The notes beneath the pieces are model-generated. The model was not told the DNA's origin and searched no databases. It worked only from the letters and a program-made list of their open reading frames with translations. DNA of 64,000 nucleotides, from NCBI RefSeq assembly GCF_000959365.1, contig NZ_CP009555.1:806001-870000 (forward strand). Direction: 5' to 3'. How positions within the stretch are numbered: the first letter of the stretch is position 1; every line of letters begins with the position of its first letter. This document shows positions 1-10,720 of this stretch, in pieces. The stretch comes from Burkholderia oklahomensis C6786 (GTDB lineage: Bacteria; Pseudomonadota; Gammaproteobacteria; Burkholderiales; Burkholderiaceae). The position numbers were made by a program, and so were the translations under genes.

Positions 1-270
1 CGCTTCGTCACGCCGCCCGACACGCTCTGGCCGCGCAACCCGCCGGTCCGCTACCGCGCGGCGATCCCGACGACCTGGATCGAGCTCGAGATCGCCGAGG
101 GCAAGAACCGCCAGGTGCGGCGGATGACCGCAGCGGTCGGCTTCCCGACGCTGCGCCTCATCCGGGTCGGCATCGGCGCGCTCGACCTGTTCGCGCTCGG
201 CCTCGCGCCCGGCGAAACCCGCGAGCTGCCGCCGCGCGCGCCGTGGGAGCGCGCAAAGCGGCCCGGATGA
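1..270 (+). CDS. rluE: 23S rRNA pseudouridine synthase, C-terminal part (cut by window edge)
   Basis: The reading frame is open from the first base and ends in TGA, giving the last 89 residues of a protein whose start lies outside the window. The tail carries the RsuA/RluB/E/F family signature [10 protein letters not shown] followed by [10 protein letters not shown]. In that family this region helps form the active-site domain that isomerises a specific uridine of 23S rRNA. The wording of the motif is closest to RluE as I know it, rather than RluB or RsuA. The catalytic Asp region is not in the window, so activity cannot be judged. No terminator is obvious after the stop. Confidence 0.8.
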   Translation, partial: RFVTPPDTLWPRNPPVRYRAAIPTTWIELEIAEGKNRQVRRMTAAVGFPTLRLIRVGIGALDLFALGLAPGETRELPPRAPWERAKRPG

Positions 271-533
271 CATTTCGGTGACGCGCGAAACCGTGCGTCA
301 ACCGAGCGCGAACCCGACGCGTTAAACGACGCAGATGCCACTTCCAGCTATCCGGCATTGGCGACCGAACCGCAGGCCCGTCGCTCGAGCGACGACCCGC
401 AGCGGACAGGCCGCCCGCAGCGCGACGAGATTTTTCTCGATGCGCCTGTCAACCGAAAGGTGGATGGCACGTTAGACGACATGACTCCTATGCCGGGTCA
501 TTTGGTTAATTAACTAAAGCTGAGGAACACAAC

Positions 534-749
534 ATGAACAAACTGATCGCCGCTCTGGTCGCTGGTCTCTTCGCAACGGCTGCTTTCGCGCAAGCTTCGG
601 CTCCGGCCGCCGCTTCGGCTCCGGCTGAGAAGGCTGAAGCTGCTTCGGCACCGGCTAAGAAGGCCCACAAGAAGCACGCTCACAAGAAGCATGCGAAGAA
701 GGCGAAGGAAGCCAGCGCTGCTGAAGCCCCGGCTGCTGCTTCGAACTAA
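534..749 (+). CDS. Small secreted Ala/Lys/His-rich protein
   Basis: This 71-residue protein begins with a clean Sec signal peptide (MNKLIAALVAGLFATAAFA, predicted cut after residue 19). The mature part is only Ala, Ser, Pro, Glu, Lys and His in character. It has two ASAPA-type blocks, then a basic stretch at about residues 42-58 built of KKH/KKHA units, then an Ala/Glu tail. The composition recalls acid-shock (Asr-like) or histone H1-like proteins, but I cannot assign a function; metal, proton or polyanion binding are all guesses. Alanine codons are often GCT, unlike the GCG/GCC bias of neighbours, which may indicate high expression. A GAGG ribosome site precedes the ATG and a strong terminator follows, so it is probably a single-gene transcript. 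Confidence 0.8.
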   Translation: MNKLIAALVAGLFATAAFAQASAPAAASAPAEKAEAASAPAKKAHKKHAHKKHAKKAKEASAAEAPAAASN

Positions 750-806
750 GTAAGCAAGTTGTAAGACGCAGTTAAGAACACGTTGTTGCCGTTCTGACGG
801 CGTTGC

Positions 807-844
807 AAGGCAGATCACCGCGAGGCGATCTGCCTTTTCTTTTT
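807..844 (+). terminator. Rho-independent terminator after the small secreted protein
   Basis: Perfect 10-bp stem AAGGCAGATC/GATCTGCCTT with a 10-nt loop, followed by a T-rich run (TTTTCTTTTT). It lies 58 nt after the stop of the small Ala/Lys/His protein. Confidence 0.85.
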
Positions 845-936
845 GTTTGCCCGCTTCGCGCTGCGCGCCCGATCCGCGCGCGACGCCGCGCTTCGCGTAC
901 CATGCGGGTCTCGAATTCCCGATAGGAGCCCAAGCC

Positions 937-1446
937 GTGCGATTTTCCCCGCGCTCTTCGCTCGCCCGTCTCGCGCGAGCCGCCGTCATTCCGGTCGCGC
1001 TCGCGCTCGCCGCGGGCGGCATGCACGCCGCGTTTGCGCAGACCGCGCAGCTGCCGCCCGGCGCGAAGCAGCCGAGCGAATTCCCGCGCGTCAAGCTGCG
1101 CGCCGGCATGTACGTGATCGACGCGGCCGTCGCCGCGAACGACGCCGATCGCGAGCAAGGTCTCATGTACCGCTCGCAGCTCGCGCCGAACGAAGGCATG
1201 CTGTTCGTGTTCAACGAGAACGCCGTGCATTGCTTCTGGATGAAGAACACGCTGATCCCGCTGTCGATCGCGTTCGTCCGCGCGGACGGCACGATCACCG
1301 ACATCGACGAGATGAAGGCCGAGACGACCGACAACCACTGCCCGCGCAACAACGGCGTCTATGCGCTCGAGATGAGCCGCGGCTGGTTCGCCGCGAAGGG
1401 CATCAAGCCGGGAATGAAGATCGACGGACTGCCGAAGCCGCAGTGA
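937..1446 (+). CDS. DUF192 family exported protein
   Basis: The protein has 169 residues if translation starts at the GTG preceded by TAGGAG at good spacing; an upstream in-frame ATG at 847 lacks such a site. The N-terminus is a signal peptide (basic stretch, then VIPVALALAAGGMHAAFAQ). The rest matches the DUF192 family: YVIDAAVAANDADREQGLMYR, then GMLFVF and FWMKNTLIPLSIAFV, then the YALEMSRGW segment. DUF192 proteins are small beta-rich domains of unknown biochemical role, often periplasmic. The gene stands alone between two terminators. Confidence 0.85.
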   Translation: MRFSPRSSLARLARAAVIPVALALAAGGMHAAFAQTAQLPPGAKQPSEFPRVKLRAGMYVIDAAVAANDADREQGLMYRSQLAPNEGMLFVFNENAVHCFWMKNTLIPLSIAFVRADGTITDIDEMKAETTDNHCPRNNGVYALEMSRGWFAAKGIKPGMKIDGLPKPQ

Positions 1447-1483
1447 CGCCGGCGGCCGATGCGCGCCGCTCGTCCCCGCCCGG

Positions 1484-1507
1484 AAGCCGGCCGAGCGCCG
1501 GCTTTTT
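1484..1507 (+). terminator. Rho-independent terminator after the DUF192 gene
   Basis: Stem AAGCCGG/CCGGCTT with a short GC-rich loop, ending in a run of six T. It lies about 38 nt after the DUF192 stop codon. Confidence 0.8.
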
Positions 1508-1693
1508 TGCGCGCGCCGTCTTCGTGCGCGGGCGGCGCCGATCGATGCGCCGCCGGCGGCAAAGGCTTGATTGCCGATACATCGCCCGCATCTGCAAAAG
1601 CCTCGAGCAAGCGCTATGCTTTAAGTCTCGAAAGAGCGACGGGCCGGCCGCACCGGCCGGCCCGTTTCCGTCCAGAACCATCAGGAGGTTCAC

Positions 1694-3808
<2,115 letters not shown>

Positions 3809-3873
3809 GCAGCCGGCGCTCGGGGCCGCGCTGCGCCGCACTGCGCAACACGCGGCGCGGCCGGTGAATGACG

Positions 3874-3901
3874 AGCCCGTCCGGAAACGGACGGGCTTTT
3901 T
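3874..3901 (+). terminator. Rho-independent terminator after fusA
   Basis: Perfect 10-bp stem AGCCCGTCCG/CGGACGGGCT with a GAAA loop and a following T run. It lies 65 nt downstream of the EF-G stop. Confidence 0.9.
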
Positions 3902-4012
3902 GTTGCGTCATCCGCGCATCCGCAATTCGATCGGGCGCGCCGCAACCCGATGCCCGCTCGTTCGGCGAGCCGCCGCCCGCGCGAGCCGTCCGCGTGGCCG
4001 CAGCACCCGCGG

Positions 4013-4858
4013 CTACAGCATTTCGAGCGGACGCTTGCCGCGCGGCGGCTCGAAGTGCGCGTCGAGCCGCGCAAGCTCGCCGTCGTCGAGCACGAGATCG
4101 AGCGCCGCGCGATTGTCGCGCACGTGCTCGACGCTGCCCGCCTTCGGAATCGCCAGAACGTTCGGTTGCCTAAGCACCCACGCGAGCGCGACGCGCGTCG
4201 GCGACACGCCGCGCTCGCGCGCGATGTCGCCGAGCGCCGTGCGCTTCGGCAGCCGCATGTGATCGATCGGGCTGTACGCCATCGCCGGCATCTCGCGGCG
4301 CGCGAGCCACGGCAGGAGATCGAACTCGGGGCCGCGGCGCGCGAGGTTGTAGAGAATCTGGTTCGTCGCGCAGACTGCGCCGCCCGCGGCGGCTGCGAGT
4401 GCCTCCATGTCGTCGACGTCGAAATTGCTGACGCCCCAGTAGCGGATCTTGCCCGCGTCGCGCAGCGTCTCGAAGCCGGCAATCGTCTCCGCGAGCGGAA
4501 TCGAACCGCGCCAGTGCAGCAGATACAGATCGATGCGGTCGGTACGCAGGCGCTTCAGGCTCGCCTCGCACGCGGCGACGACGCCCGCGCGGCTCGCACG
4601 ATGCGGCAGGACCTTGCTGACGACGAAGAGGCCGTCGCGCACGCCGGCGAGCGCTTCGCCGACGAGCGTCTCGGTCGCGCCGTCACCGTACATCTCCGCG
4701 GTATCGATGAGCGTCATCCCGAGGTCGACGCCTTCGCGCAGCGCGGCGATCTCGGCCGCGCGCTTCGCGTGCCGCTCGCCCATTTCCCAGGTGCCCTGCC
4801 CGAGCTTCGGTATACGTTCGCCGCCGGGCAGCGCGACGGTTTCGAGCATGCTGGTCAT
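4013..4858 (-). CDS. Aldo/keto reductase
   Basis: A 281-residue NAD(P)H-dependent oxidoreductase of the aldo/keto reductase superfamily, a TIM barrel. Counting from the chosen start, the catalytic tetrad is visible: Asp52 and Tyr57 (DTAEMYG), Lys82 (VVSKV) and His115 (LYLLHWRG). Later strands carry YWGVSNF and the cofactor-phosphate region IPKAGSVEHVRDN near the C-terminus. I placed the start at the second in-frame ATG because GAGGAG precedes it; an ATG five codons upstream lacks this. It is divergent from the GntR-family regulator at 5026, so the two may share a control region. The substrate is unknown; relatives act on small aldehydes and 2,5-diketo-D-gluconate. Confidence 0.88.
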   Translation of the reverse strand: MTSMLETVALPGGERIPKLGQGTWEMGERHAKRAAEIAALREGVDLGMTLIDTAEMYGDGATETLVGEALAGVRDGLFVVSKVLPHRASRAGVVAACEASLKRLRTDRIDLYLLHWRGSIPLAETIAGFETLRDAGKIRYWGVSNFDVDDMEALAAAAGGAVCATNQILYNLARRGPEFDLLPWLARREMPAMAYSPIDHMRLPKRTALGDIARERGVSPTRVALAWVLRQPNVLAIPKAGSVEHVRDNRAALDLVLDDGELARLDAHFEPPRGKRPLEML

Positions 4859-5025
4859 ATCGCTCCTCGTCACGTGTTCGAGCGCGGAACGCGTCGCATG
4901 CGGCCCGCGCGTGATTCGTCAGTGTAGCGATTCGCACGGCTTCGGGCAGCATTCAGCGCAAAACCCGGCTATAACCGCGGCACGCGATGTCTTAGAATGG
5001 CCGCACCGTTTTTTATGTCCACTCC

Positions 5026-5772
5026 ATGAAGCCATCGACGGAAGACCGCTGGTCCGACCTGCGCCCCGACCCCGACAACGACACGCCGCTCTATCTGCAA
5101 CTCGCCCGCAAGCTGGGCGACGCGATCCACGACAACCGCTGGACCGCGGGCGAAGCGCTGCCGTCGGAGCGGTTGCTCGCGGAGTCGCTCGGCGTGTCGC
5201 GGATCACCGCGCGCAAGGCGATCGCGCTCCTCGTCGAACAAGGGCTCATCCGGCGCACGCAAGGCGCGGGCAACTTCATCCAGCCGCGCTATGAAGATCC
5301 GCTGTCGCGGCTGTCGAGCTTCAGCGAGATGCTGAAGCGCCGCGGCTTCACGCCGAGCTCGACGTGGCTCGCGCGCGAGATCCAGCCCGCGAACCGCGAT
5401 GAAGTGATCCAGCTCGGGCTGTCGCCCGCCGCGTCGGTCACGCGCCTGAAGCGCCTGCGGCTCGCGGACGGCATCGTGATGGCGGTCGAGAACTCGACGT
5501 TTCCCGCCACGATCGTTCCCGATCCGCAGGCGATCGGCGATTCGCTGTACAGCTATCTCGAGCAGCGCGGCACGCCGATCGTGCGCGCGCTGCAGCACTT
5601 CCGCGCGGTCAACGCGACCGACGAGATCGCCCGGCAGATGGGCATCGCGCCGCACGACGCGCTCCTGCTCATCACGCGGACCGGCTTCACGCACGATCAG
5701 CGCGCGATCGAGCTCACCGACACTTATTGTCGAAACGATTATTACGATTTCGTCGTCGAGCTGCGCAAGTAG
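5026..5772 (+). CDS. GntR-family (HutC subfamily) transcriptional regulator
   Basis: A 248-residue regulator. Residues about 20-85 form the GntR winged helix-turn-helix, with the hallmark GEALPSERLLAESLGVSR, RKAIALLVEQG and RTQGAGNFI. The rest is a UTRA ligand-binding domain (from about LSSFSEMLKRRG to the C-terminal TDTYCRNDYYDFVVEL), which places it in the HutC subfamily. Such proteins sense small metabolites, often sugars, phosphosugars or histidine-pathway acids. No catabolic operon for such a ligand lies beside it; the only divergent neighbour is an aldo/keto reductase. The 167-bp gap between the two genes is the most likely place for its operator, although I see no clear palindrome there. 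Confidence 0.9.
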   Translation: MKPSTEDRWSDLRPDPDNDTPLYLQLARKLGDAIHDNRWTAGEALPSERLLAESLGVSRITARKAIALLVEQGLIRRTQGAGNFIQPRYEDPLSRLSSFSEMLKRRGFTPSSTWLAREIQPANRDEVIQLGLSPAASVTRLKRLRLADGIVMAVENSTFPATIVPDPQAIGDSLYSYLEQRGTPIVRALQHFRAVNATDEIARQMGIAPHDALLLITRTGFTHDQRAIELTDTYCRNDYYDFVVELRK

Positions 5773-5793
5773 GCGGCCGGCGGCAGGAACGCG

Positions 5794-7191
5794 TCACGGC
5801 AGCCAGCACGGCGCGTCGATGCCGAGCGGCACGGGCCCGCGCGCGAAGCGCGGCGGCGTCGCCGACAGCCTCTCCGCCGGCCGCACCCCGCGCACCGCGC
5901 CGAACGGCGAGGCGAGCGCGTCGTCGAGACAATCCCGCACATCGTCGAGCGTCGTGTCGGGCACGCGCGCGCCGCCTTCGACGAGACCGAACGACTGCAG
6001 CCACCGCCCCGTCTGCGCGAGCGACACGCGCACGTGCCAGCTGCCGCCTTCGCGCGCGCGCCGCGCGAGCGCCGTCATCGCGCCGAACGCGGCGAGATAG
6101 CCGGTCGCGTGATCGAGCGCCTGACACGGCAGATGCCTGGGCGCACGCCCGCCCGCCGCCTGCCGTTCGACCCACGCGATGCCGCTCGCCGACTGCACGA
6201 GACTGTCGAAGCCGCGCCGCGACGCCCACGGCCCGTCGCAGCCGTATGCGCACACCGATACGCAGACCATGCCCGGATGACGCCGCGCGAGGTCGTGCGC
6301 GCCGAAGCCGCACGCGTCGAGCGCGCCCGGCCGATACGACTGCACGAACACGTCCGCTTGCGACGCGAGCGCATCGAGCGCCGCCCTGCCCGCCGCATCG
6401 CGCAGATCGACGAACGCCGAACGCTTGCCGCGGCCGTTGTCGATCACGAAAGCGGGAATGTTCGGCAGATGCGGGCCGGTGACGAGCAGCGTCTGCGCGC
6501 CGTGCGCGGCGAGCGTGCGTCCCGCGACGGGCCCCGCGATGATCCGCGTCAGATCGAGCACGCGCGCGCCGGACAGCGGCTGCGCGGCCGCGCCCGAGCC
6601 GATCGGCCGCGGCGGCGCGTCGCCGGTCCGCTCGATCTCGAAGAGCGGCCGCCGCGCGAGCGCGCGCGCCTGCTCGTGCGCCTGCCATTCGTCGGGAGAC
6701 CGTATCAGTGCCGCGCACAAGCCCGCATCGGCGAGCGCGGCATCGAGCGCCTCGCCGTCCCGGCCGCGAATCGCCGCCGCGACCTGCTCGCGCTCACCGC
6801 CGCAGCCGAGCACGTCGAGCGCGCCTTGCAAGTGATGCGGGAAATTCGCGTGCAATTGGATCCAGCGCGCGTCGCGCGTCTCGTAGAAGCCGGTGACGGG
6901 ATGCCGCGGCTCGGGCGGCGCACGGCCGTCGACGCGCAGATACCGTTCGCTGCGAAACGCCGCGAGCGCATGCCGCACCGATACGCGAACGCGCTGCGCG
7001 CGCCCCGTTCGCACGCGATCGCATTCGGCGGCGGCGAGGCCCGCCGCCGCGATCGAGGCGGCCGCGAGCGTGCCGACCCGGTGGACCGACGGCAGGCACG
7101 GATCGCCGCCGTCGAGATCGACGCGCTCGAGCGCGGCCGGATCGCCGTCCGCGAGACGCCACAGATGCGTCAATGCGTGCCGGGGGCTCAT
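5794..7191 (-). CDS. CaiB/BaiF-type (family III) CoA-transferase
   Basis: A 465-residue protein of the class III CoA-transferase family, which moves CoA between carboxylic acids or catalyses related racemisation. The conserved core is ARVLDLTRIIAGPVAGRTLAAHGA (fold entry), then NRGKRS-like NGRGKRSAFVDL, then VFVQSYRPGALD. The usual catalytic Asp position following the RPG segment is hard to place: the sequence continues VSVCAYGCDGPWASRRGFDSLVQSASG, which is the standard family block. The N-terminal about 190 residues form an extra half related to the same fold, so it is the long form. The chosen start has GACGAGG upstream; an ATG ten codons earlier is possible. It is divergent from the HTH-citrate synthase gene, suggesting a shared acyl-CoA pathway. 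Confidence 0.85.
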   Translation of the reverse strand: MSPRHALTHLWRLADGDPAALERVDLDGGDPCLPSVHRVGTLAAASIAAAGLAAAECDRVRTGRAQRVRVSVRHALAAFRSERYLRVDGRAPPEPRHPVTGFYETRDARWIQLHANFPHHLQGALDVLGCGGEREQVAAAIRGRDGEALDAALADAGLCAALIRSPDEWQAHEQARALARRPLFEIERTGDAPPRPIGSGAAAQPLSGARVLDLTRIIAGPVAGRTLAAHGAQTLLVTGPHLPNIPAFVIDNGRGKRSAFVDLRDAAGRAALDALASQADVFVQSYRPGALDACGFGAHDLARRHPGMVCVSVCAYGCDGPWASRRGFDSLVQSASGIAWVERQAAGGRAPRHLPCQALDHATGYLAAFGAMTALARRAREGGSWHVRVSLAQTGRWLQSFGLVEGGARVPDTTLDDVRDCLDDALASPFGAVRGVRPAERLSATPPRFARGPVPLGIDAPCWLP

Positions 7192-7352
7192 CGCATCGGC
7201 CTCGTCATGGTGAACATGCAAACGAGTCTAGAATTGCGCGCAGACGCATTCAATCCCGATTGCGAGAAACCATGCTCGACGAATGGCCGCGACGCGAACG
7301 CCAGCGCGCGTCGCATCCGGTCGTCCGGTCTTCGACACGAGGAACCGCCGCC

Positions 7353-8708
7353 ATGTCCCGCTTGAGCGCGAACGAGGCCGCGCAACTGCTCGGCGTGAGC
7401 GTGCCGACCCTCTACGCGTATGTGAGCCGCGGTTTGCTGCATTCGCGCGCCGACGGCGCGAGCAAGCGCCGCTATTACGACGCGGACGAGGTCCGCCTGC
7501 TCGCGCGGCGCCGCGCGGACGCGAAGCGCGCGGGCAACGTCGCCGAACGCACGCTCGATTGGGGCGTGCCCGTCCTCGAATCGCGGATCACGCAGATCGC
7601 GGACGGCAAGCTCAGCTATCGCGGCCGCGACGCGATCGCGCTCGCGACGGCCGCGACGCTCGAAGAAGCCGCCGCGCTGCTGTGGGAATGCCCGCTCGCG
7701 CGCGTGCAAGCGGCGCCCTTCGTCGCACAATCGTTCGACGCGGCACGCTGGCGCGGCTGGCTCGATCTCTGGCGCGATCGCCCGCCGCTCGAGCGCGCGC
7801 TCGCGCTGCTGCCCGCCACCGCGCCCGCGGCGCTGTCCGAAACCGCTCGCTCTGTGCCATCGATCGCCGATGCCGCGCCATTCGACGCGGCGCGCGGCCT
7901 GCCCGCGCGCGATGCCGATGCCGATGCCGATGCCGATGCCGATGCCGATGCCGATTTCCGGCGCCGCGACGCACGACTCGACGAAGCCGCCACGCTGCTG
8001 CGCCTCGCGACAGCCGCGCTCGCGGCGAGCACGCCATCCGCCGAGCCCGTGCATCGGCAGCTCGCCGCAGCGTGGCGCGTGAACGATCCGCGCGACGTCG
8101 GCCTGCTGCGGATCGCGCTCGTGCTCTGCGCCGACCATGAGCTCAATCCGTCGACGTTCACCGTGCGCTGCATCGCGTCGACGGGCGCGCCGCTGTTCGG
8201 CGCGATCGCGGGCGGGCTCGCCGCGCTGTCCGGGCCGCGGCACGGCGGCGAGACGCTGCGCGTCGCGGCGCTCCTCGACGGCGCCGCGCGGGCGCGCGAT
8301 CTCGACCGCTACGTCGCCGCGCAGATCGCGTCGTACGCGCTCGAGCCCGACGCGCGCACGCGGCTGCCGGGCTTCGGCCATCCGCTGTATCCCGGCGGCG
8401 ATCCGCGTGCGACGCTGCTCATCGACGCGCTCATCGATGCGCTCGCCGCCCGCTCGGCCGCGAGTCCCGCGCTCGACGGCACGCTCGCGCTCGCCGAAGC
8501 CGTGCAAGCCGCGCTCGGCGAGAAGCCGACGATCGATTTCGCGCTCGCCGCGCTCGAACGCACGCTCGCGCTGCCTGCGGGCGCGGCATTCACGCTGTTC
8601 GCCGCGGGGCGCGTCGCGGGCTGGATCGCCCATGCGCTCGAACAGCGCGCGGACGGCAAGCTGATCCGGCCGCGCGCGCGTTACGTCGGCGTCGACCACG
8701 CGGCGTGA
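7353..8708 (+). CDS. Citrate synthase-family protein with N-terminal MerR-type HTH
   Basis: This 451-residue protein begins with a MerR-like helix-turn-helix (about residues 4-50: SANEAAQLLGVSVPTLYAYVSRG and RYYDADEVRLL) and continues into a citrate synthase domain. The catalytic triad appears intact: His262 in DHELNPSTF, His343 in GFGHPLYPGGDPR and Asp395 in PTIDF. The substrate loop GPRHGGE (His297) and the C-terminal GWIAHALEQ and RPRARYVG are also conserved. An in-frame hexamer repeat codes for an Asp-Ala run at residues 187-201, in the loop between the two halves. Such HTH-citrate synthases are known in proteobacteria but their substrate and DNA target are not established. It is divergent from a CoA-transferase and its end overlaps the convergent DUF2917 gene by 28 nt. 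Confidence 0.9.
   Translation: MSRLSANEAAQLLGVSVPTLYAYVSRGLLHSRADGASKRRYYDADEVRLLARRRADAKRAGNVAERTLDWGVPVLESRITQIADGKLSYRGRDAIALATAATLEEAAALLWECPLARVQAAPFVAQSFDAARWRGWLDLWRDRPPLERALALLPATAPAALSETARSVPSIADAAPFDAARGLPARDADADADADADADADFRRRDARLDEAATLLRLATAALAASTPSAEPVHRQLAAAWRVNDPRDVGLLRIALVLCADHELNPSTFTVRCIASTGAPLFGAIAGGLAALSGPRHGGETLRVAALLDGAARARDLDRYVAAQIASYALEPDARTRLPGFGHPLYPGGDPRATLLIDALIDALAARSAASPALDGTLALAEAVQAALGEKPTIDFALAALERTLALPAGAAFTLFAAGRVAGWIAHALEQRADGKLIRPRARYVGVDHAA
7911..7955 (+). repeat. GATGCC hexamer array inside the HTH-citrate synthase gene
   Basis: Seven perfect GATGCC units plus GAT. The unit is six bases, so copy-number change keeps the reading frame and only lengthens or shortens the Asp-Ala run at residues 187-201 of the protein. 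Confidence 0.95.
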
Positions 8709-9016
8709 CCGCGGCGCCGGCGCGCCGGCCACCACGCGCCGACGTGCATCGCGATCGCGCGAAAGACCGGTTGCACGCCGACGACAGCGGCCTGCGACAC
8801 TTCGATTCGCGCGCCGCCGCGTCCCGCGCCGATCCACACGCGCCATCCGCGCGGCAGCTCGAACGATTCGCCGGCCGCGAGCCAATAGTCGTCGCGGCGG
8901 CCATCGACGGTGAGCCAGGCTTCGCCCGCCGTCACGCGCAGCGTCGCGTCGCGCGCGGCGCGCCAGACGGCGGCCGGCTCGCGATAGTCGAGAACGTAGG
9001 CGCGGATTTCGCGCAT
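8681..9016 (-). CDS. DUF2917 domain protein
   Basis: A small protein of 111 residues. The centre matches the DUF2917 family: an N-terminal beta segment with TLRVTAGEAWLTVDG, then DDYWLAAGESFELPRGWRVWIGAG. This pattern looks like a short cupin-like beta domain with many Trp residues, but its function is unknown. The ATG chosen follows GGAGCGGGCG. The 3' end runs into the convergent citrate-synthase-family gene, sharing 28 nt on the opposite strand. The C-terminal tail (ARRRRGHAAWST) is basic and lies outside the conserved domain. Confidence 0.75.
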   Translation of the reverse strand: MREIRAYVLDYREPAAVWRAARDATLRVTAGEAWLTVDGRRDDYWLAAGESFELPRGWRVWIGAGRGGARIEVSQAAVVGVQPVFRAIAMHVGAWWPARRRRGHAAWSTPT

Positions 9017-9124
9017 CGCCCGCTCCGGTAGCGAAGATCGTTGGATATCCCGATTATCGCGACGCGCGCGCATTGCCCCCCATGCACACTTGCGTGCGCA
9101 TCGCCCCGCACTGTACCGGCGCGC

Positions 9125-9195
9125 GGTCAGGCACGGCCAGTTTAGGCACGGCTGGTCAAGCACGGCCGGTCGGGCACGGCCGGTCGGGCACGGCG
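9125..9195 (+). repeat. Imperfect 14-bp tandem repeat (5 copies)
   Basis: Five units based on GGTCGGGCACGGCC in the gap between the DUF2917 gene and the MFS exporter. The last two are identical except for the final base; the second is 15 nt (AGTTTAGGCACGGCT) and the first and third differ at one base each in the GGG part. It lies 86 bp upstream of the transporter start. No other feature is seen in 9017-9280. Confidence 0.85.
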
Positions 9196-9280
9196 GCCGC
9201 ATACCGTCACTGCGCGCATCCCCGGCTTTCCCTACAATGTCGGCTGCCCGCTCCGAACGCGCCCGCCGCGCCTCGCTTTC

Positions 9281-10720
9281 ATGCTCCAAGCCCCGCCCGC
9301 CGCCGCCCCCAGCGAAAAATCGCTGACCGTGATGCTGTGGCTCGTCGCCACCGGCTTCTTCATGCAAACCCTCGACGCGACGATCGTCAACACCGCGCTG
9401 CCGTCGATGGCGGCGAGCCTCGGCGAATCGCCGCTCAGGATGCAGTCGGTCGTGATCGCGTACTCGCTGACGATGGCCGTGATGATCCCCGTGTCCGGCT
9501 GGCTCGCCGATACGCTCGGCACGCGCCGCGTGTTCTTCAGCGCGATCCTGATCTTCACGCTCGGCTCGCTGCTGTGCGCGAACGCGCACACGCTGTCGCT
9601 CCTCGTCGCGTTCCGCGTGATCCAGGGCGTCGGCGGCGCGATGCTGCTGCCCGTCGGGCGCCTCGCCGTGCTGCGCACGTTCCCCGCCGAGCGCTATCTG
9701 CCCGCGCTGTCGTTCGTCGCGATTCCGGGCCTGATCGGCCCGCTGATCGGCCCGACGCTCGGCGGCTGGCTCGTGAAGATCGCGTCCTGGCACTGGATCT
9801 TCCTCATCAACGTGCCGGTCGGCATCGCGGGCTGCATCGCGACGTTCTACTCGATGACCGACGCGCGCAATCCGGCCGCGGGCCGCTTCGACCTGAAGGG
9901 CTATCTGCTGCTGACGATCGGGATGATCGCGATCTCGCTGTCGCTCGACGGCCTCGCCGACCTCGGGATGCAGCACGCGATGGTGCTCGTGCTGCTGATC
10001 CTGAGCCTCGCGTGCTTCGTCGCGTACGGCCTCTACGCGGTGCGCGCGCCGCAGCCGATCTTCTCGCTCGAGCTCTTCAAGATCCATACGTTCAGCGTCG
10101 GCCTGCTCGGCAACCTGTTCGCGCGGATCGGCAGCGGCGCGATGCCGTACCTGATTCCGCTGCTGCTGCAGGTGAGCCTCGGCTACAGCGCGTTCGAGGC
10201 GGGCCTGATGATGCTGCCCGTCGCGGCCGCGGGGATGTTCTCGAAGCGGATCATCACGGTGCTCATCACGCGCCACGGCTACCGCAAGGTGCTGCTCGCG
10301 AACACGATCATGGTCGGGCTGATGATGGCGAGCTTCGCGCTGATCGGCGACGCGATGCCGACGTGGCTCAAGATCGCGCAGCTCGCGCTGTTCGGCGGCT
10401 TCAACTCGATGCAGTTCACCGCGATGAACACGCTGACGCTGAAGGATCTCGGCACGGGCGGCGCGAGCAGCGGCAACAGCCTGTTCTCGCTCGTGCAGAT
10501 GCTGTCGATGAGTCTCGGCGTGACGGTCGCGGGCGCACTCCTCGCGACCTTCACCGGGATGATGCCGAGCGTCACGCCGACCCACTCGCTGCCCGCGTTT
10601 CATGCGACGTTCGTTTGCGTCGGCATCATTACCGCCGCGTCCGCGTGGATCTTCGCGCAGTTGTCGCCCGACGTCCGCGGCGCCGCGCGGCGCAAGACCG
10701 ATCCGTCAGAGCGCGCTTGA
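9281..10720 (+). CDS. DHA2-family MFS multidrug exporter
   Basis: A 479-residue inner-membrane transporter with about 14 predicted hydrophobic segments, of the drug:H+ antiporter-2 type. Visible family motifs are LDATIVNTALPSMA in the first membrane helix (motif D1, with its Asp), GWLADTLGTRRVF (motif A) and VIQGVGGAMLLPVGR (motif B with Arg). The motif-C-like PGLIGPLIGPTLGGWLV follows in helix 5. It most resembles the MdtD/EmrB group; no EmrA-type membrane-fusion partner is next to it, so it probably works alone. Its substrate is unknown. The upstream 264-bp gap contains a 14-bp tandem repeat. Confidence 0.9.
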   Translation: MLQAPPAAAPSEKSLTVMLWLVATGFFMQTLDATIVNTALPSMAASLGESPLRMQSVVIAYSLTMAVMIPVSGWLADTLGTRRVFFSAILIFTLGSLLCANAHTLSLLVAFRVIQGVGGAMLLPVGRLAVLRTFPAERYLPALSFVAIPGLIGPLIGPTLGGWLVKIASWHWIFLINVPVGIAGCIATFYSMTDARNPAAGRFDLKGYLLLTIGMIAISLSLDGLADLGMQHAMVLVLLILSLACFVAYGLYAVRAPQPIFSLELFKIHTFSVGLLGNLFARIGSGAMPYLIPLLLQVSLGYSAFEAGLMMLPVAAAGMFSKRIITVLITRHGYRKVLLANTIMVGLMMASFALIGDAMPTWLKIAQLALFGGFNSMQFTAMNTLTLKDLGTGGASSGNSLFSLVQMLSMSLGVTVAGALLATFTGMMPSVTPTHSLPAFHATFVCVGIITAASAWIFAQLSPDVRGAARRKTDPSERA

